Source: Roseovarius azorensis (GTDB lineage: Bacteria; Pseudomonadota; Alphaproteobacteria; Rhodobacterales; Rhodobacteraceae). From it: 64,000 nt of DNA. Shown here one piece after another: positions 15,809 through 26,351 of the stretch. Numbering within the stretch: the first letter of the stretch is position 1; each line of letters starts with the position of its first letter. The DNA is taken from positions 1 to 64,000 of the forward strand of contig NZ_FOAG01000015.1 in the NCBI RefSeq assembly GCF_900109455.1. Direction: 5' to 3'. The translations under genes and the position numbers were made by a program. Below the pieces are notes generated by a model. That model was not told where the DNA came from and did no database searches. It was given only the letters and a program-made list of their open reading frames with translations.

Positions 15809-16279
15809 TCACTGTCGCGGTGGCGCGATTTCGGTACGCGTCGGCATGCCTTCGTTTTCCGCACGCTCGATGCCTGACACATCACGGGACTGTCTTTGCG
15901 AACTGTCGCTCGAATAGAGATGACGCAGTTGTGCTTCGGAAACACCGTCGGCCTGCATGACAAGACGCACCATAGGATCGGACAACATCTCTTCGAGAAA
16001 GAAATGCGACAGCTCCCTTCCAGACAGCTTGTCCTTGGCGCGGGCCTTGTCCAGATCGACCAGAGACAGGGTCAGGCTTCGGGCAAGGCCGGGATGGGAT
16101 ATCCGCGGATTCAGGTGAACTAGGACCGACGCCTTCCATGCTTGTGGGTTGAGGTGGCTGGGAGGCGATGAAAGCTCTGTCTCGATCTCGTATTCACCCG
16201 CGGGAAGTGTCTCGTCAAAACCCGGAACGGTAAACGGTCGGGAAAAAACGGCGGTGGTCTTGCTGGTCAGATTATCCAT
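15809..16279 (-). CDS. Hypothetical protein
   Basis: A 156-residue protein from the Met at 16279 (GGAAGGGAG upstream); an in-frame Met at 16369 is an alternative. The N-terminal half looks like a small beta domain (TAVFSRPFTVPGFDETLPAG then EYEIETELSS). The middle contains HPGLARSLTLSLVDLDKARA and the C-terminal third is polar and probably disordered. No membrane segment and no known family. It lies 48 bases upstream of the zinc-ribbon gene on the same strand, so the two may be co-transcribed. Confidence 0.5.
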   Translation of the reverse strand: MDNLTSKTTAVFSRPFTVPGFDETLPAGEYEIETELSSPPSHLNPQAWKASVLVHLNPRISHPGLARSLTLSLVDLDKARAKDKLSGRELSHFFLEEMLSDPMVRLVMQADGVSEAQLRHLYSSDSSQRQSRDVSGIERAENEGMPTRTEIAPPRQ

Positions 16280-16524
16280 CCAGATGCTCCCTTCCGATTT
16301 GCAGTCGACTGTGCGCGGATGACCGCCACCCCTGATCTGGATGACCGCATACTCATTACTGCTATCCATACATTCTCCCCAAGCCTTCCCTGCACCGTTC
16401 CCTGCAGAACACATCCTAGGAAATATCGCGGCGAAACGGGCTGATCGAGGTTAGCCCCTGCCGTGATCTTTGCTGCCACAATGGTATCGCCGTGGCAAAA
16501 TATCCGCAGGAAAAATAACCAGCA

Positions 16525-16662
16525 ATGTCCCAACACACCTATCATGCAGGAATGGTGGCGCCCTCGTTTCGCAAGGCGCTCCGGCTTGCCCTGAATGACC
16601 GAGAGATTCTGGTGCCGGATTGCAACCCGAAAGGTGAACCAAAGGATTGCCGTCGATGTTGA
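16525..16662 (+). CDS. Possible 45-residue protein ahead of the desaturase
   Basis: A short frame (MSQHTYHAGMVAPSFRKALR and 25 more residues, ending CRRC) with AGGAAAAATAACCAGCA before its ATG. It overlaps the proposed desaturase start by seven bases, so it could be a coupled leader peptide or a small protein in its own right. Support is limited to the ribosome site and position. Confidence 0.3.
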   Translation: MSQHTYHAGMVAPSFRKALRLALNDREILVPDCNPKGEPKDCRRC

Positions 16663-17777
16663 CGCATTTGCGATGCCAGCGAACGCGCAGCCATCCCAAT
16701 TTCAATCCCCGCTCGGTTCCGCGCCCTCCCAACGGTCTATCATCCGTCCTGGTCCGCCAGGAACAAAAGGGTGACACCCGGTTGACCCCATCGGAATGGA
16801 CCAGAATCCTGGCAAAATATCGCCAGCCGAACCCCTCCCGTAGCATTTTCGAACTGACCGTCACGCTTGCCCCGTTTGTCGCGACATGGGCAGTTGCCTG
16901 GTGGATGTTGTCGATCAGCATCGGGCTGACCATGGTATTGGCGGTCATCAATGCCGCCTTCCTGGTCCGGCTGTTCATGATCCAGCATGATTACGGTCAT
17001 GGCTCGTTCTTTCGGGACCGGCGCCTGTGCGACTGGATCGGTCGCATGATCGGTGTTCTGACGCTGACGCCCTATGACGTCTGGCGCAAGACGCACGCGA
17101 TCCACCATGCCACGACTGGAAACCTGGACCGGCGGGGCGTCGGGGATCTACCGACGCTGACGGTCAGCGAATACTATGCGAAGGGGTGGATCGGCCGGGC
17201 AGTCTATCGCTTGATCCGCCATCCGGTGTTCCTGTTCGGAGTCGCGCCGTTCTACACATTCTTCCTGCAGAACCGGCTGCCTGTTCACTTGATGCGGTCC
17301 GGCTGGCGCTATTGGCAGAGTGCGATGGGGACAAATGTCGCAATTGGCGTCACCCTGGCGGCTATTGTCTGGCTGGGCGGTTGGGATGTCCTCCTGTTCG
17401 TGTTTCTGCCAACGATGCTTTTGGCCGCGATGGCCGGAATGTGGTTCTTTTACGTGCAACATCAGTTCGAGGACACAAGCTGGGAGCGCGAGGAAGACTG
17501 GAACGTGCAGGACGCCGCATTCGACAGCAGTTCGCACTATGCCCTCCCGGGCGTTCTGCGCTGGATCACCGGAAACATTGGGATCCACCACGTGCATCAT
17601 CTGGCCAGCCGCATACCTTTCTATCGTCTTCCCGAAGTGATCGAAGACCACGATATGCTTGCACAATCCAAACGCATCACGCTTTGGCAAAGTTTTCGCT
17701 GCGCACGTCTCCACCTCTGGGATGAAAAGCGCTGCAAACTGCTAACCTTTGCGGAGGCCCGGGCATTAATGGGCTGA
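16656..17777 (+). CDS. Membrane fatty acid desaturase
   Basis: A protein of about 373 residues with the three histidine boxes of membrane di-iron desaturases: HDYGHG (around residue 111), HAIHH (around 147) and HHVHH (around 311). Hydrophobic helices lie between them. It introduces a double bond into acyl chains of membrane lipids using O2 and reduced electron carriers, adjusting fluidity. The start is uncertain (ATG 16656 used; TTG 16647 and later sites are possible). It stands alone on the plus strand, after a possible 45-residue ORF, among envelope and stress genes. Confidence 0.88.
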   Translation: MLTHLRCQRTRSHPNFNPRSVPRPPNGLSSVLVRQEQKGDTRLTPSEWTRILAKYRQPNPSRSIFELTVTLAPFVATWAVAWWMLSISIGLTMVLAVINAAFLVRLFMIQHDYGHGSFFRDRRLCDWIGRMIGVLTLTPYDVWRKTHAIHHATTGNLDRRGVGDLPTLTVSEYYAKGWIGRAVYRLIRHPVFLFGVAPFYTFFLQNRLPVHLMRSGWRYWQSAMGTNVAIGVTLAAIVWLGGWDVLLFVFLPTMLLAAMAGMWFFYVQHQFEDTSWEREEDWNVQDAAFDSSSHYALPGVLRWITGNIGIHHVHHLASRIPFYRLPEVIEDHDMLAQSKRITLWQSFRCARLHLWDEKRCKLLTFAEARALMG

Positions 17778-18070
17778 GTCTGAGGGGATTTCCTCCAAGA
17801 AATTTCAAAGCGCCTCGGGTTCAGCATGGTGCCTCCGCAGACTGCATCGGGACCTACTCGCCGAAAGCGGCCACTGCGTTCGTAAAGCGCAGAGTGAGTC
17901 TTTCTGCCCCTCGTTCCCCGTGGGAGTGAGAATGTCGCTGAATGGACAGATCTTGAGGCATTCGGTCCCCGAAGGCTAACGCAGGTTAGTGTCAACTTTT
18001 CGAAATCGGAATAACCAGACCTTCAGAGATCGCGGCATTTGCTGCTGCATATCATATCAGGAGGAATCTC
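17778..18070. other. Intergenic region before the entericidin gene
   Basis: About 290 bases with no supported frame. A GCAGGTTAGTGTCAAC sequence near 17980, about 90 bases before the lipoprotein start, matches a motif repeated upstream of other small genes here and is a candidate promoter or operator. Confidence 0.4.
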
Positions 18071-18229
18071 ATGAAGTTGCCGAGGCTTGCGTCAACGCTG
18101 CTGATCGCGGCGACCTTGACTGTACCGTTCACGCTACAGGGTTGTAACACCGCCGCCGGTATCGGAAGAGACGTGTCCGCAGGCGCTGACGCCGTCACTG
18201 AGTCTGCCGAAGAGAACAAGAGTTACTGA
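18071..18229 (+). CDS. Entericidin-like small lipoprotein
   Basis: A 52-residue protein, too short for most gene finders. Its signal (MKLPRLASTLLIAATLTVPF) ends in the lipobox LQGC at residues 22-25, then NTAAGIGRDVSAGADAVTES, the typical entericidin A/B mature sequence. AGGAATCTC precedes the ATG. Entericidins are stress-induced outer-membrane lipoproteins linked to stationary-phase bacteriolysis in enterics. Here it stands alone before the IS3 element. Confidence 0.82.
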   Translation: MKLPRLASTLLIAATLTVPFTLQGCNTAAGIGRDVSAGADAVTESAEENKSY

Positions 18230-18422
18230 CCAAAGACATGATCCACTCGAAAGGCGGCGATAAAGGCCCAAGACGCTTGCAGACACATCTTCGGGCGCTG
18301 GTTCTACGATCGAAAATACTGACTGACGGCGCGGAATAACGACAGGGACGTGAATCCTGCGCGTTAGTGAGAGGTGGTTCGGTTGATCTGAACAGCCGGG
18401 ATAAGCGGATTCTCCGCCTCGG

Positions 18423-19241
18423 TTACGCCGCCACCGCTTCGGGCATTGGCTGGTTGAAGTAGGCTTGATCGGGGGTTTTCCCGTCAAGCGACGAATGCGG
18501 GCGGCGGCTGTTGTAGAAGCCAAGATGGCGGCAGATCCCGGCGCGGGCTTCGGACACGCTGGCATAGGCCCGCAGGTAGACTTCCTCGTATTTGATGGTC
18601 GGCCACAGGCGCCCCACGAAGACATTGTTGCGCCAGGCCCCCTTGCCGTCCATGCTGATCCTGATCTCGCGGGCGGCCAGCACCTTGATGAAGTCAGTCG
18701 AGGTGAACTGGCTGCCCTGACCGGTGTTGATGATCTCGGGGGTGCCGTGACGTGCCAACGCCTCCTCCACAGCTTCTATGCAGAAGTCGGCCTCCAGCGT
18801 GATCGACACCCGCCAGGACAGAACGCGCCGGGTGCAACAGTCCACGACCGCGGCGAGATAGATGAAGCCCCGCGCCATCGGGATGTAGGTGATGTCCATC
18901 GCCCAGACCTGTTTGGGCCGGATGACGGGCAGCTTTCTCAGCAGGTAGGGGGTAGATCTTGTGCCCCGGTGCCGGTTTCGAGGTGTTCGGCCGATGGTAA
19001 AGAGCTTCGATGCCCATGCGCTTCATTAGCGTGGTAACGTGCAGCCGTCCGACCTTGAACCCCTCCTGGACCAGCAGCCCTTGCAACATCCGGCTGTCCG
19101 CGAAGGGGAACTCCATGTGCAGCTTGTCGATCCGGTGCATCAGCTTCAGATCGGCGTCCGACACAGGGCGCGTCTTGTAATAGACGCTGCCCCGGCTGAT
19201 CCCCAGCACGATGGCCTGGCGGCTGACGCTCAGCTTTGCGG
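18423..19241 (-). pseudogene. IS3 transposase OrfB, frameshifted
   Basis: The integrase core of the IS3 transposase is split into two frames. The upstream part carries KLSVSRQAIVLGISRGSVYY and continues to GHKIYP; the downstream part, in another frame, begins in MDITYIPMARGFIYLAAVVD and includes the catalytic region to FYNSRRPHSSLDGKTPDQAY. The switch occurs near 18948-18953 at a run of five G's and looks like a one-base insertion. Full-length catalytic protein would not be made, so the copy is probably dead unless trans-complemented. Confidence 0.8.
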
Positions 19242-19246
19242 TGGGA

Positions 19247-19564
19247 TCAATCATTTTCTTGCGCTCGGCAACAGACCCGCCTCGGCCCGAGCGCGCCGGA
19301 CAAAAAATCGTTCTCCAGCGTGAGCTCTCCGATCTTCGCATGCAGGGTCTTCACATCGATCACCGGTCCCGCCTCGGCCTCCGGGGCTTCGCCGAACACT
19401 CCGGTCGCGCCCTCAAGAAGCTGATCGCGCCACTGCTTGATCTGGTTCGGGTGAACGTCGAAATCCTGCGCCAGCTCGATCAGCGTCTTCTCACCCTTGA
19501 TCGCGGCTACAGCCACTTTCGCCTTGAAGGCCGGGCTGTGGTTCCGGCGCGGTCGTCTTGCCAT
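19247..19564 (-). CDS. IS3 transposase OrfA
   Basis: A 105-residue OrfA of an IS3-family element: the helix-turn-helix (MARRPRRNHSPAFKAKVAVA to DFDVHPNQIKQWRDQLLEGA) is followed by a leucine-zipper-like stretch (KIGELTLENDFLSGALG). The TTTTTTG run near the frame overlap, on the coding strand, is the usual place for programmed frameshifting to make OrfAB. The DNA-binding part appears intact, but the partner OrfB is broken. Confidence 0.8.
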   Translation of the reverse strand: MARRPRRNHSPAFKAKVAVAAIKGEKTLIELAQDFDVHPNQIKQWRDQLLEGATGVFGEAPEAEAGPVIDVKTLHAKIGELTLENDFLSGALGPRRVCCRAQEND

Positions 19565-19700
19565 GGTCTTCTCCTCGCTTGCAGCATCATGCCGCCGTTG
19601 CGCGGAAAATCCACTTATCCCGGCTGTTCAGATTTTCGCAGCATCTCTATTTTCTTGACGGTATTGTTTACTGACCCGACAGTCACCACTTTAAATGTGT

Positions 19701-19725
19701 TGGCACTCATGTATGTCGAGTGCCA
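19701..19725 (+). promoter_or_regulatory. CIRCE operator (HrcA binding site)
   Basis: The inverted repeat TGGCACTC-N9-GAGTGCCA at 19701-19725, 58 bases before groES, fits the CIRCE consensus (TTAGCACTC-N9-GAGTGCTAA) with one symmetric A-to-G change per arm. HrcA should repress the groESL operon through it until heat shock. Confidence 0.82.
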
Positions 19726-19782
19726 GAGACTCCCTGAAATCGCCATTTCATATCAGAAACCCCGTAGAAGGAGTCTTTCCAA

Positions 19783-20067
19783 ATGTTTATACCCCTGCAT
19801 GACCGGGTTTTGGTCCGCCGCATCGAAGGCGATGACAAGACTTCTGGTGGACTGATTATCCCGGACACCGCAAAGGAAAAGCCCCAAGAAGGCGAAGTGG
19901 TCTCGGTGGGTACCGGAGCAAGGGACGAAGATGGCAATCGGATCGCCATGGATGTCAAGGCAGGCGACAGGATCCTGTTCGGTAAGTGGTCGGGTACCGA
20001 GATCAAGCTCGACGGCGAAGATCTCATGATCATGAAGGAGAGCGACATTCTCGGCGTCATGGCCTGA
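19783..20067 (+). CDS. groES: Co-chaperonin GroES
   Basis: A 94-residue GroES of normal length ([20 protein letters not shown], then the mobile loop [20 protein letters not shown] and [15 protein letters not shown]). It forms the heptameric lid of the GroEL chamber. groEL follows after 44 bases, and a CIRCE operator lies upstream, so the pair is a heat-inducible operon. Because the locus sits in an accessory region next to an IS element, it may be a second copy rather than the housekeeping one; this is inference. Confidence 0.95.
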   Translation: MFIPLHDRVLVRRIEGDDKTSGGLIIPDTAKEKPQEGEVVSVGTGARDEDGNRIAMDVKAGDRILFGKWSGTEIKLDGEDLMIMKESDILGVMA

Positions 20068-20111
20068 CCCCGACAGCGACGCCGAAATCTCATTCCCAGG
20101 AGCACCCCACC

Positions 20112-21749
<1,638 letters not shown>

Positions 21750-21855
21750 ACGGCGGCGTCGCGTGTGCAGGAGCCTCGGGACGCGAAACTTCATTCTTGA
21801 TGGACACAAACACTCATCAATTCGCCAAGAGAATCCAGAATCAGGAGAAACTGAA

Positions 21856-21990
21856 ATGACCAAAGGTGACAAGCAACGCGGCAACCGTGAAGCGAAGAAG
21901 CCCAAGAAGGCGAAGGAAAAGGTCGTTGCAACAGCCGACTTCACGAAGGGCAAAGCCTTGACCAATCTTGGCGAGCACAAAAAGAAATAG
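21856..21990 (+). CDS. Small lysine-rich hypothetical protein
   Basis: A 44-residue, very basic protein (MTKGDKQRGNREAKKPKKAK, ending NLGEHKKK) after AGGAGAAACTGAA. I recall similar short basic proteins in many alphaproteobacteria; they are annotated as hypothetical. Possibly a nucleic-acid-binding or ribosome-associated stress protein, which is only a guess from charge. It may be read through from groEL, 106 bases upstream. Confidence 0.6.
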   Translation: MTKGDKQRGNREAKKPKKAKEKVVATADFTKGKALTNLGEHKKK

Positions 21991-22082
21991 GTAGCGGGCA
22001 AAGTATCTGACCGTCAATGGAGACGGTGCAGGGTGGCGGCACGACGCGGCGACATGCTGCATCGGCCCCTCGATCACGGACC

Positions 22083-24828
22083 GTTTCGATCCACGCCCCC
22101 GGGAAGGGGGCGACCACCAACCGTCTCGACTGCGTGCCGGATGCGATAGTTTCGATCCACGCCCCCGGGAAGGGGGCGACCGCCACAATTGCGGTTGATT
22201 GTCTTGTCGGTTCGTTTCGATCCACGCCCCCGGGAAGGGGGCGACGGCATGTTGCCTCTGCCTCATAGTAAGAGGCTATGTTTCGATCCACGCCCCCGGG
22301 AAGGGGGCGACCTACTTCGCCACCCGCGCCGCCACCCCTCATGTGTTTCGATCCACGCCCCCGGGAAGGGGGCGACTTGAGCATACCGACGCAGCCCATG
22401 ACGCTGCGGTGTTTCGATCCACGCCCCCGGGAAGGGGGCGACCGCCACCAGCAATTGAAGGCCGAATGTTTCCATCTGTTTCGATCCACGCCCCCGGGAA
22501 GGGGGCGACGTCGCGGGATGGGCTATTTAATGTCTGGTGGGATGTTTCGATCCACGCCCCCGGGAAGGGGGCGACTAGCGAATCTGTGGCTTGGTTGCTT
22601 GCCATCCTCGTTTCGATCCACGCCCCCGGGAAGGGGGCGACTTGCCCCGAGCGGATCGCATCGGCCAAAACCTTTGTTTCGATCCACGCCCCCGGGAAGG
22701 GGGCGACGTCACCATGGAGGTGAGCGAATTGCAGGCCATGAAGGTTTCGATCCACGCCCCCGGGAAGGGGGCGACGATCATTTTGTTGAGCGCGTCTTGG
22801 GTGTTTGTGATGTTTCGATCCACGCCCCCGGGAAGGGGGCGACGGACACAACCGTTACCGTGCTTTCTGTTGCGGCGGGTTTCGATCCACGCCCCCGGGA
22901 AGGGGGCGACCGGGCGCTCGCGGCCTTTATGTGGGGGGGGAGGGGTTTCGATCCACGCCCCCGGGAAGGGGGCGACGGGCATTGATCCGACAGCGGCGGC
23001 TTCTATCTGGTGTTTCGATCCACGCCCCCGGGAAGGGGGCGACCATGGACCGCTTAGCAGCTAAATGTTGATGAAACGTTTCGATCCACGCCCCCGGGAA
23101 GGGGGCGACCACTGCTGGGCGAAAACCGTGACAGCTTGCGAAGTTTCGATCCACGCCCCCGGGAAGGGGGCGACCTTGGCATAGACGCATGGTGTGGTCG
23201 CCTGATAGTTTCGATCCACGCCCCCGGGAAGGGGGCGACTATCCGGCCAAGCCTCGCGGAGTCGTTGTTCAGTGTTTCGATCCACGCCCCCGGGAAGGGG
23301 GCGACTTCTGCTTGTCGGGACGCCAGCAAAGGATGGTGGGTTTCGATCCACGCCCCCGGGAAGGGGGCGACCTCTTCTCTACTCTACTCTTCTCTACTCT
23401 GCTTGTTTCGATCCACGCCCCCGGGAAGGGGGCGACTACAACCCACTGCGTGCCCGAAACGCCGTTTTCCAGTTTCGATCCACGCCCCCGGGAAGGGGGC
23501 GACGTAGCGCGGGATAAAGCCGTATTGCAGCATAAGCTGTTTCGATCCACGCCCCCGGGAAGGGGGCGACGGTTCCGGCGCGGGGCAGGATCAGGGTCAT
23601 CAGCCGTTTCGATCCACGCCCCCGGGAAGGGGGCGACTGGCGGTGTGACTGTCGGTGCGCACGGCGGCATCGTTTCGATCCACGCCCCCGGGAAGGGGGC
23701 GACCTTGTTGATTTGCGGGCTGGGCTGGACCGAAACGGTTTCGATCCACGCCCCCGGGAAGGGGGCGACGGGCTACCGTCAGGCACGGTATTGAGGCGGC
23801 GGAGTTTCGATCCACGCCCCCGGGAAGGGGGCGACTGGGCGTCGACAGATTGGGATGCGTGATGATCAGTTTCGATCCACGCCCCCGGGAAGGGGGCGAC
23901 GTAAGCCTCCTGACCTTCGGCTGCGAATTTGGGCAGTTTCGATCCACGCCCCCGGGAAGGGGGCGACCCGCTGCCCTGACTGCTCACCGCGCCAAACGCC
24001 CGTTTCGATCCACGCCCCCGGGAAGGGGGCGACAACGGACGCGAACTACGCGCGAGCGACCGACATAGTTTCGATCCACGCCCCCGGGAAGGGGGCGACC
24101 AACAGCCGATGTCGTGCTGCCCGACACGGTGCGGTTTCGATCCACGCCCCCGGGAAGGGGGCGACCTCGAACCCCACCGGGATTACTGGTGGTCTCGAGG
24201 GTTTCGATCCACGCCCCCGGGAAGGGGGCGACACTGCCAGGGCAGAAGCTCCAGCTCACGGTGCCAGTTTCGATCCACGCCCCCGGGAAGGGGGCGACAT
24301 GGCATTGCCGGTGTTCGGCAGCGTCCGATTCGGTTTCGATCCACGCCCCCGGGAAGGGGGCGACGCTCGGTCGCGTCAACCGTCAGGGCGTTCTGGCGGT
24401 TTCGATCCACGCCCCCGGGAAGGGGGCGACAATCCTCCCAATCATCCCAGATGATCCGATTGGGTTTCGATCCACGCCCCCGGGAAGGGGGCGACCCTGC
24501 CAGTGCGGGCAAGTCCCGCGCGGCCTGAACCAGTTTCGATCCACGCCCCCGGGAAGGGGGCGACCCGTAACGGGCTGCACAGGCTCATGCTGCGGGAAGT
24601 TTCGATCCACGCCCCCGGGAAGGGGGCGACCGCACGTCGGGGATTCCTGACCGTCGAACGAACAGTTTCGATCCACGCCCCCGGGAAGGGGGCGACTCTG
24701 GCGCCCGCCGATCTGGTCGGGCGTCTGGTCGTTTCGATCCACGCCCCCGGGAAGGGGGCGACCCGGCAGCGGCAAAAGCGAAAAGGGAAAGGGAGAGTTT
24801 CGATCCACGCCCCCGGGAAGGGGGCGAC
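22083..24828 (-). CRISPR. Type I-C CRISPR array, 42 repeats and 41 spacers
   Basis: I count 42 copies of a 32-base repeat, with 33-37 base spacers. On the plus strand the repeat begins GTTTCGATCCACG and ends GGGGGCGAC, and every copy I read is identical, including the terminal one at 22083. In the crRNA sense (minus strand) it starts GTCGCCCCC, can form a 7-bp CGCCCCC/GGGGGCG stem and ends TGGATCGAAAC, the 11-base handle expected after Cas5c cleavage. The leader lies on the cas2 side, so the newest spacers are at 24.8 kb and the oldest at 22.1 kb. The absence of repeat decay at the old end suggests a young or well-maintained array. No spacer could be traced to this window by eye. Confidence 0.98.
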
Positions 24829-25024
24829 TCTGTGGGGTATAGGCTGTTGTTCAAATTGAGTAAATTGGGAGTAAGTTGCGGAGGTGGGCGACACATTAAC
24901 CCTTCAGCAGGCTGAGCGGCCTAGAAGTTTGCGGTTTTTCAACAATTTCAAAGAGCTATCGCATCTGCGAACATTGGCTTAAAATTGTCACGCTTGGGGT
25001 TCGCAATGGGCGTGCGAGACTAAT
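24829..25024 (-). promoter_or_regulatory. CRISPR leader
   Basis: A 196-base non-coding stretch, more AT-rich than its surroundings, between cas2 and the first repeat. It is in the expected position and orientation for the leader that drives pre-crRNA transcription and marks the integration end. No precise promoter box was assigned; an adjacent-to-repeat ATACCCCACAGA sequence (read on the minus strand) may be the leader anchor. Confidence 0.7.
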
Positions 25025-25315
25025 TTAGATGATAAGTGGTCCGTTCAGGTCAGTGGCAGGTTTCGCGCCGACGTGTTCAACTTTGCGCGTCCAGTTTGCA
25101 CCCAGATAGTAGTATCGCAGGCTGTCGAACGAGGGTTTGATTATCCCTTCAAGCCGCGCTTTCAGCTTGGCCCATTGAGCGGGGTCCACTTCGATCTCGA
25201 AGACGGAAAACTGCACGCGCTGGCCAAAATCTTCGCAGGCACGGGCGACCTGACGCAAGCGTTTTTTACCGCCTTCCTCAAGCGTATTGACGTCATAAGT
25301 GACCAAAACCAACAT
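25025..25315 (-). CDS. cas2: CRISPR-associated Cas2
   Basis: A 96-residue Cas2 ([39 protein letters not shown]; the C-terminal YYYLGANW region). Cas2 dimers bridge two Cas1 dimers in the spacer integrase; the metal-binding Asp in TYDV is kept. The start at 25315 lies one base after the cas1 stop, so cas1 and cas2 are coupled. It is the last cas gene before the leader. Confidence 0.95.
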   Translation of the reverse strand: MLVLVTYDVNTLEEGGKKRLRQVARACEDFGQRVQFSVFEIEVDPAQWAKLKARLEGIIKPSFDSLRYYYLGANWTRKVEHVGAKPATDLNGPLII

Positions 25316-25316
25316 G

Positions 25317-26351
25317 TCAGCTCCAGAACCAAGGGGGATAGGCGTCAATATCGCCGCGCAGGTGGCGGGCCAGCATCTGTGCCTGAAGATAGGGCACCAA
25401 GCCAAAGGGGGCCTTTTCGGCAAGGAAGGGATGCAGGCGCTCTTCCTTCTTGCGCTCTTGCCAAGCGGTCAGCACCAATTTGCGGGCGTCGTCGGTCAAT
25501 AGCACTGCACCGGTTTCCATCTGTTGGAAATCTCGAGCGCGAAGCTGTCGTCGGTTAACCAGCGACAGAGCGAGACGGTCGACCAATGGGGGGCGCAATT
25601 CTTCCATCAGATCAAGCGCCAGACTTGGGCGGCCGGGCCGGTCGCGGTGCAAAAAGCCGACAGCCGGATCGAGCCCCACCGCCTCGCAGGCAGAGCGGCA
25701 GTCATGGGTCAGGAGCGTGTAGAGAAATGAAAGCAGAGCGTTCATGGCGTCCAGTGGCGGGCGACGTGAGCGCTTTGTCCAGCGTAATTCGGGGTCGGGC
25801 GCGCGAATGAGGTAATCGAAAATCGCGAAATAGAGGGTGGCAGCCTCGCCCTCCGAGCCGCGCATCTGATCCACCGTCGTATCCGCAAGCTGCACCCGAC
25901 GCAGAATGAGCGCCATGCGCTCAGTTGTTGTTTCTAGGGCAGCTCGAATGAGTGGATCGATTTCAGAACCGTAGTCGCGCAAGGACCGGCGGATCACGGC
26001 GCGCTGGTTTGCGATCTTACCCATGACGATGGATCGAACGATATCTTCGGCGCTGTCTGCCACCCGGTATTGCGCGCGGCGCAGGAGGACATTGCCAGAG
26101 ACCGGACCTTCTATCCGAGCCTGAAAGCGGCCGATCCGGTCAAGCAGGACGATGGTGATACCGCGTTCAGCGCAGATGCCGATCAGCGCGGGCGAAATCA
26201 AGATCGGGCCGAAGGTCACAACCGAGGCCAGCATATGGAGGGGCACACGCTTCTTTTCAGCGCCCTCGATCTCGGCCACCAGATTTTCGCCGTCTTTTTT
26301 CAGTGCGGCACCTTCGGTTGTGACATAAATGGTGTTCAGCAGCTTTTTCAT
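25317..26351 (-). CDS. cas1: CRISPR-associated Cas1 (type I-C)
   Basis: A 344-residue Cas1 starting [20 protein letters not shown]; it overlaps the cas4 stop by 4 bases (ATGA). The metal-binding catalytic residues are present: Glu in RGSEGEAA (about 167), His in [10 protein letters not shown] (about 235) and the acidic pair in LALDLMEEL (about 247-250). It integrates prespacers at the leader-repeat junction together with Cas2. The reading frame is intact, so adaptation chemistry should be possible despite the damaged cas4. Confidence 0.96.
   Translation of the reverse strand: MKKLLNTIYVTTEGAALKKDGENLVAEIEGAEKKRVPLHMLASVVTFGPILISPALIGICAERGITIVLLDRIGRFQARIEGPVSGNVLLRRAQYRVADSAEDIVRSIVMGKIANQRAVIRRSLRDYGSEIDPLIRAALETTTERMALILRRVQLADTTVDQMRGSEGEAATLYFAIFDYLIRAPDPELRWTKRSRRPPLDAMNALLSFLYTLLTHDCRSACEAVGLDPAVGFLHRDRPGRPSLALDLMEELRPPLVDRLALSLVNRRQLRARDFQQMETGAVLLTDDARKLVLTAWQERKKEERLHPFLAEKAPFGLVPYLQAQMLARHLRGDIDAYPPWFWS

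Larger units (their letters stand above)
18387..19632 (-). mobile_element. IS3-family insertion sequence, degraded
   Basis: A 1246-bp element bounded by near-perfect 31-bp inverted repeats (starting TCTGAACAGCCGGGATAAG at 18387, and the complement ending at 19632, two mismatches). It encodes OrfA and a frameshifted OrfB on the minus strand. No convincing 3-4 bp target duplication was found. Its right end lies only 69 bases from the CIRCE element of groES, so it may have altered that promoter. Confidence 0.85.

Noticed and set aside
18384..19636. Target site duplications for the IS3 element
   Set aside because: Flanking triplets differ for each plausible boundary (TGA or TTG on the left, TTT on the right), so no duplication can be claimed.
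22083..24828. Self-targeting spacers against genes in this window
   Set aside because: I compared several spacers with the surrounding sequence by eye and found no match; a full search is needed, so no claim is made.
22017..24894. Many long open frames on both strands across the CRISPR array, with repeated [12 protein letters not shown] and [13 protein letters not shown] peptides
   Set aside because: They are translations of the repeat unit itself; a 32-base repeat plus spacers keeps frames open on both strands, and no ribosome sites or family matches exist.
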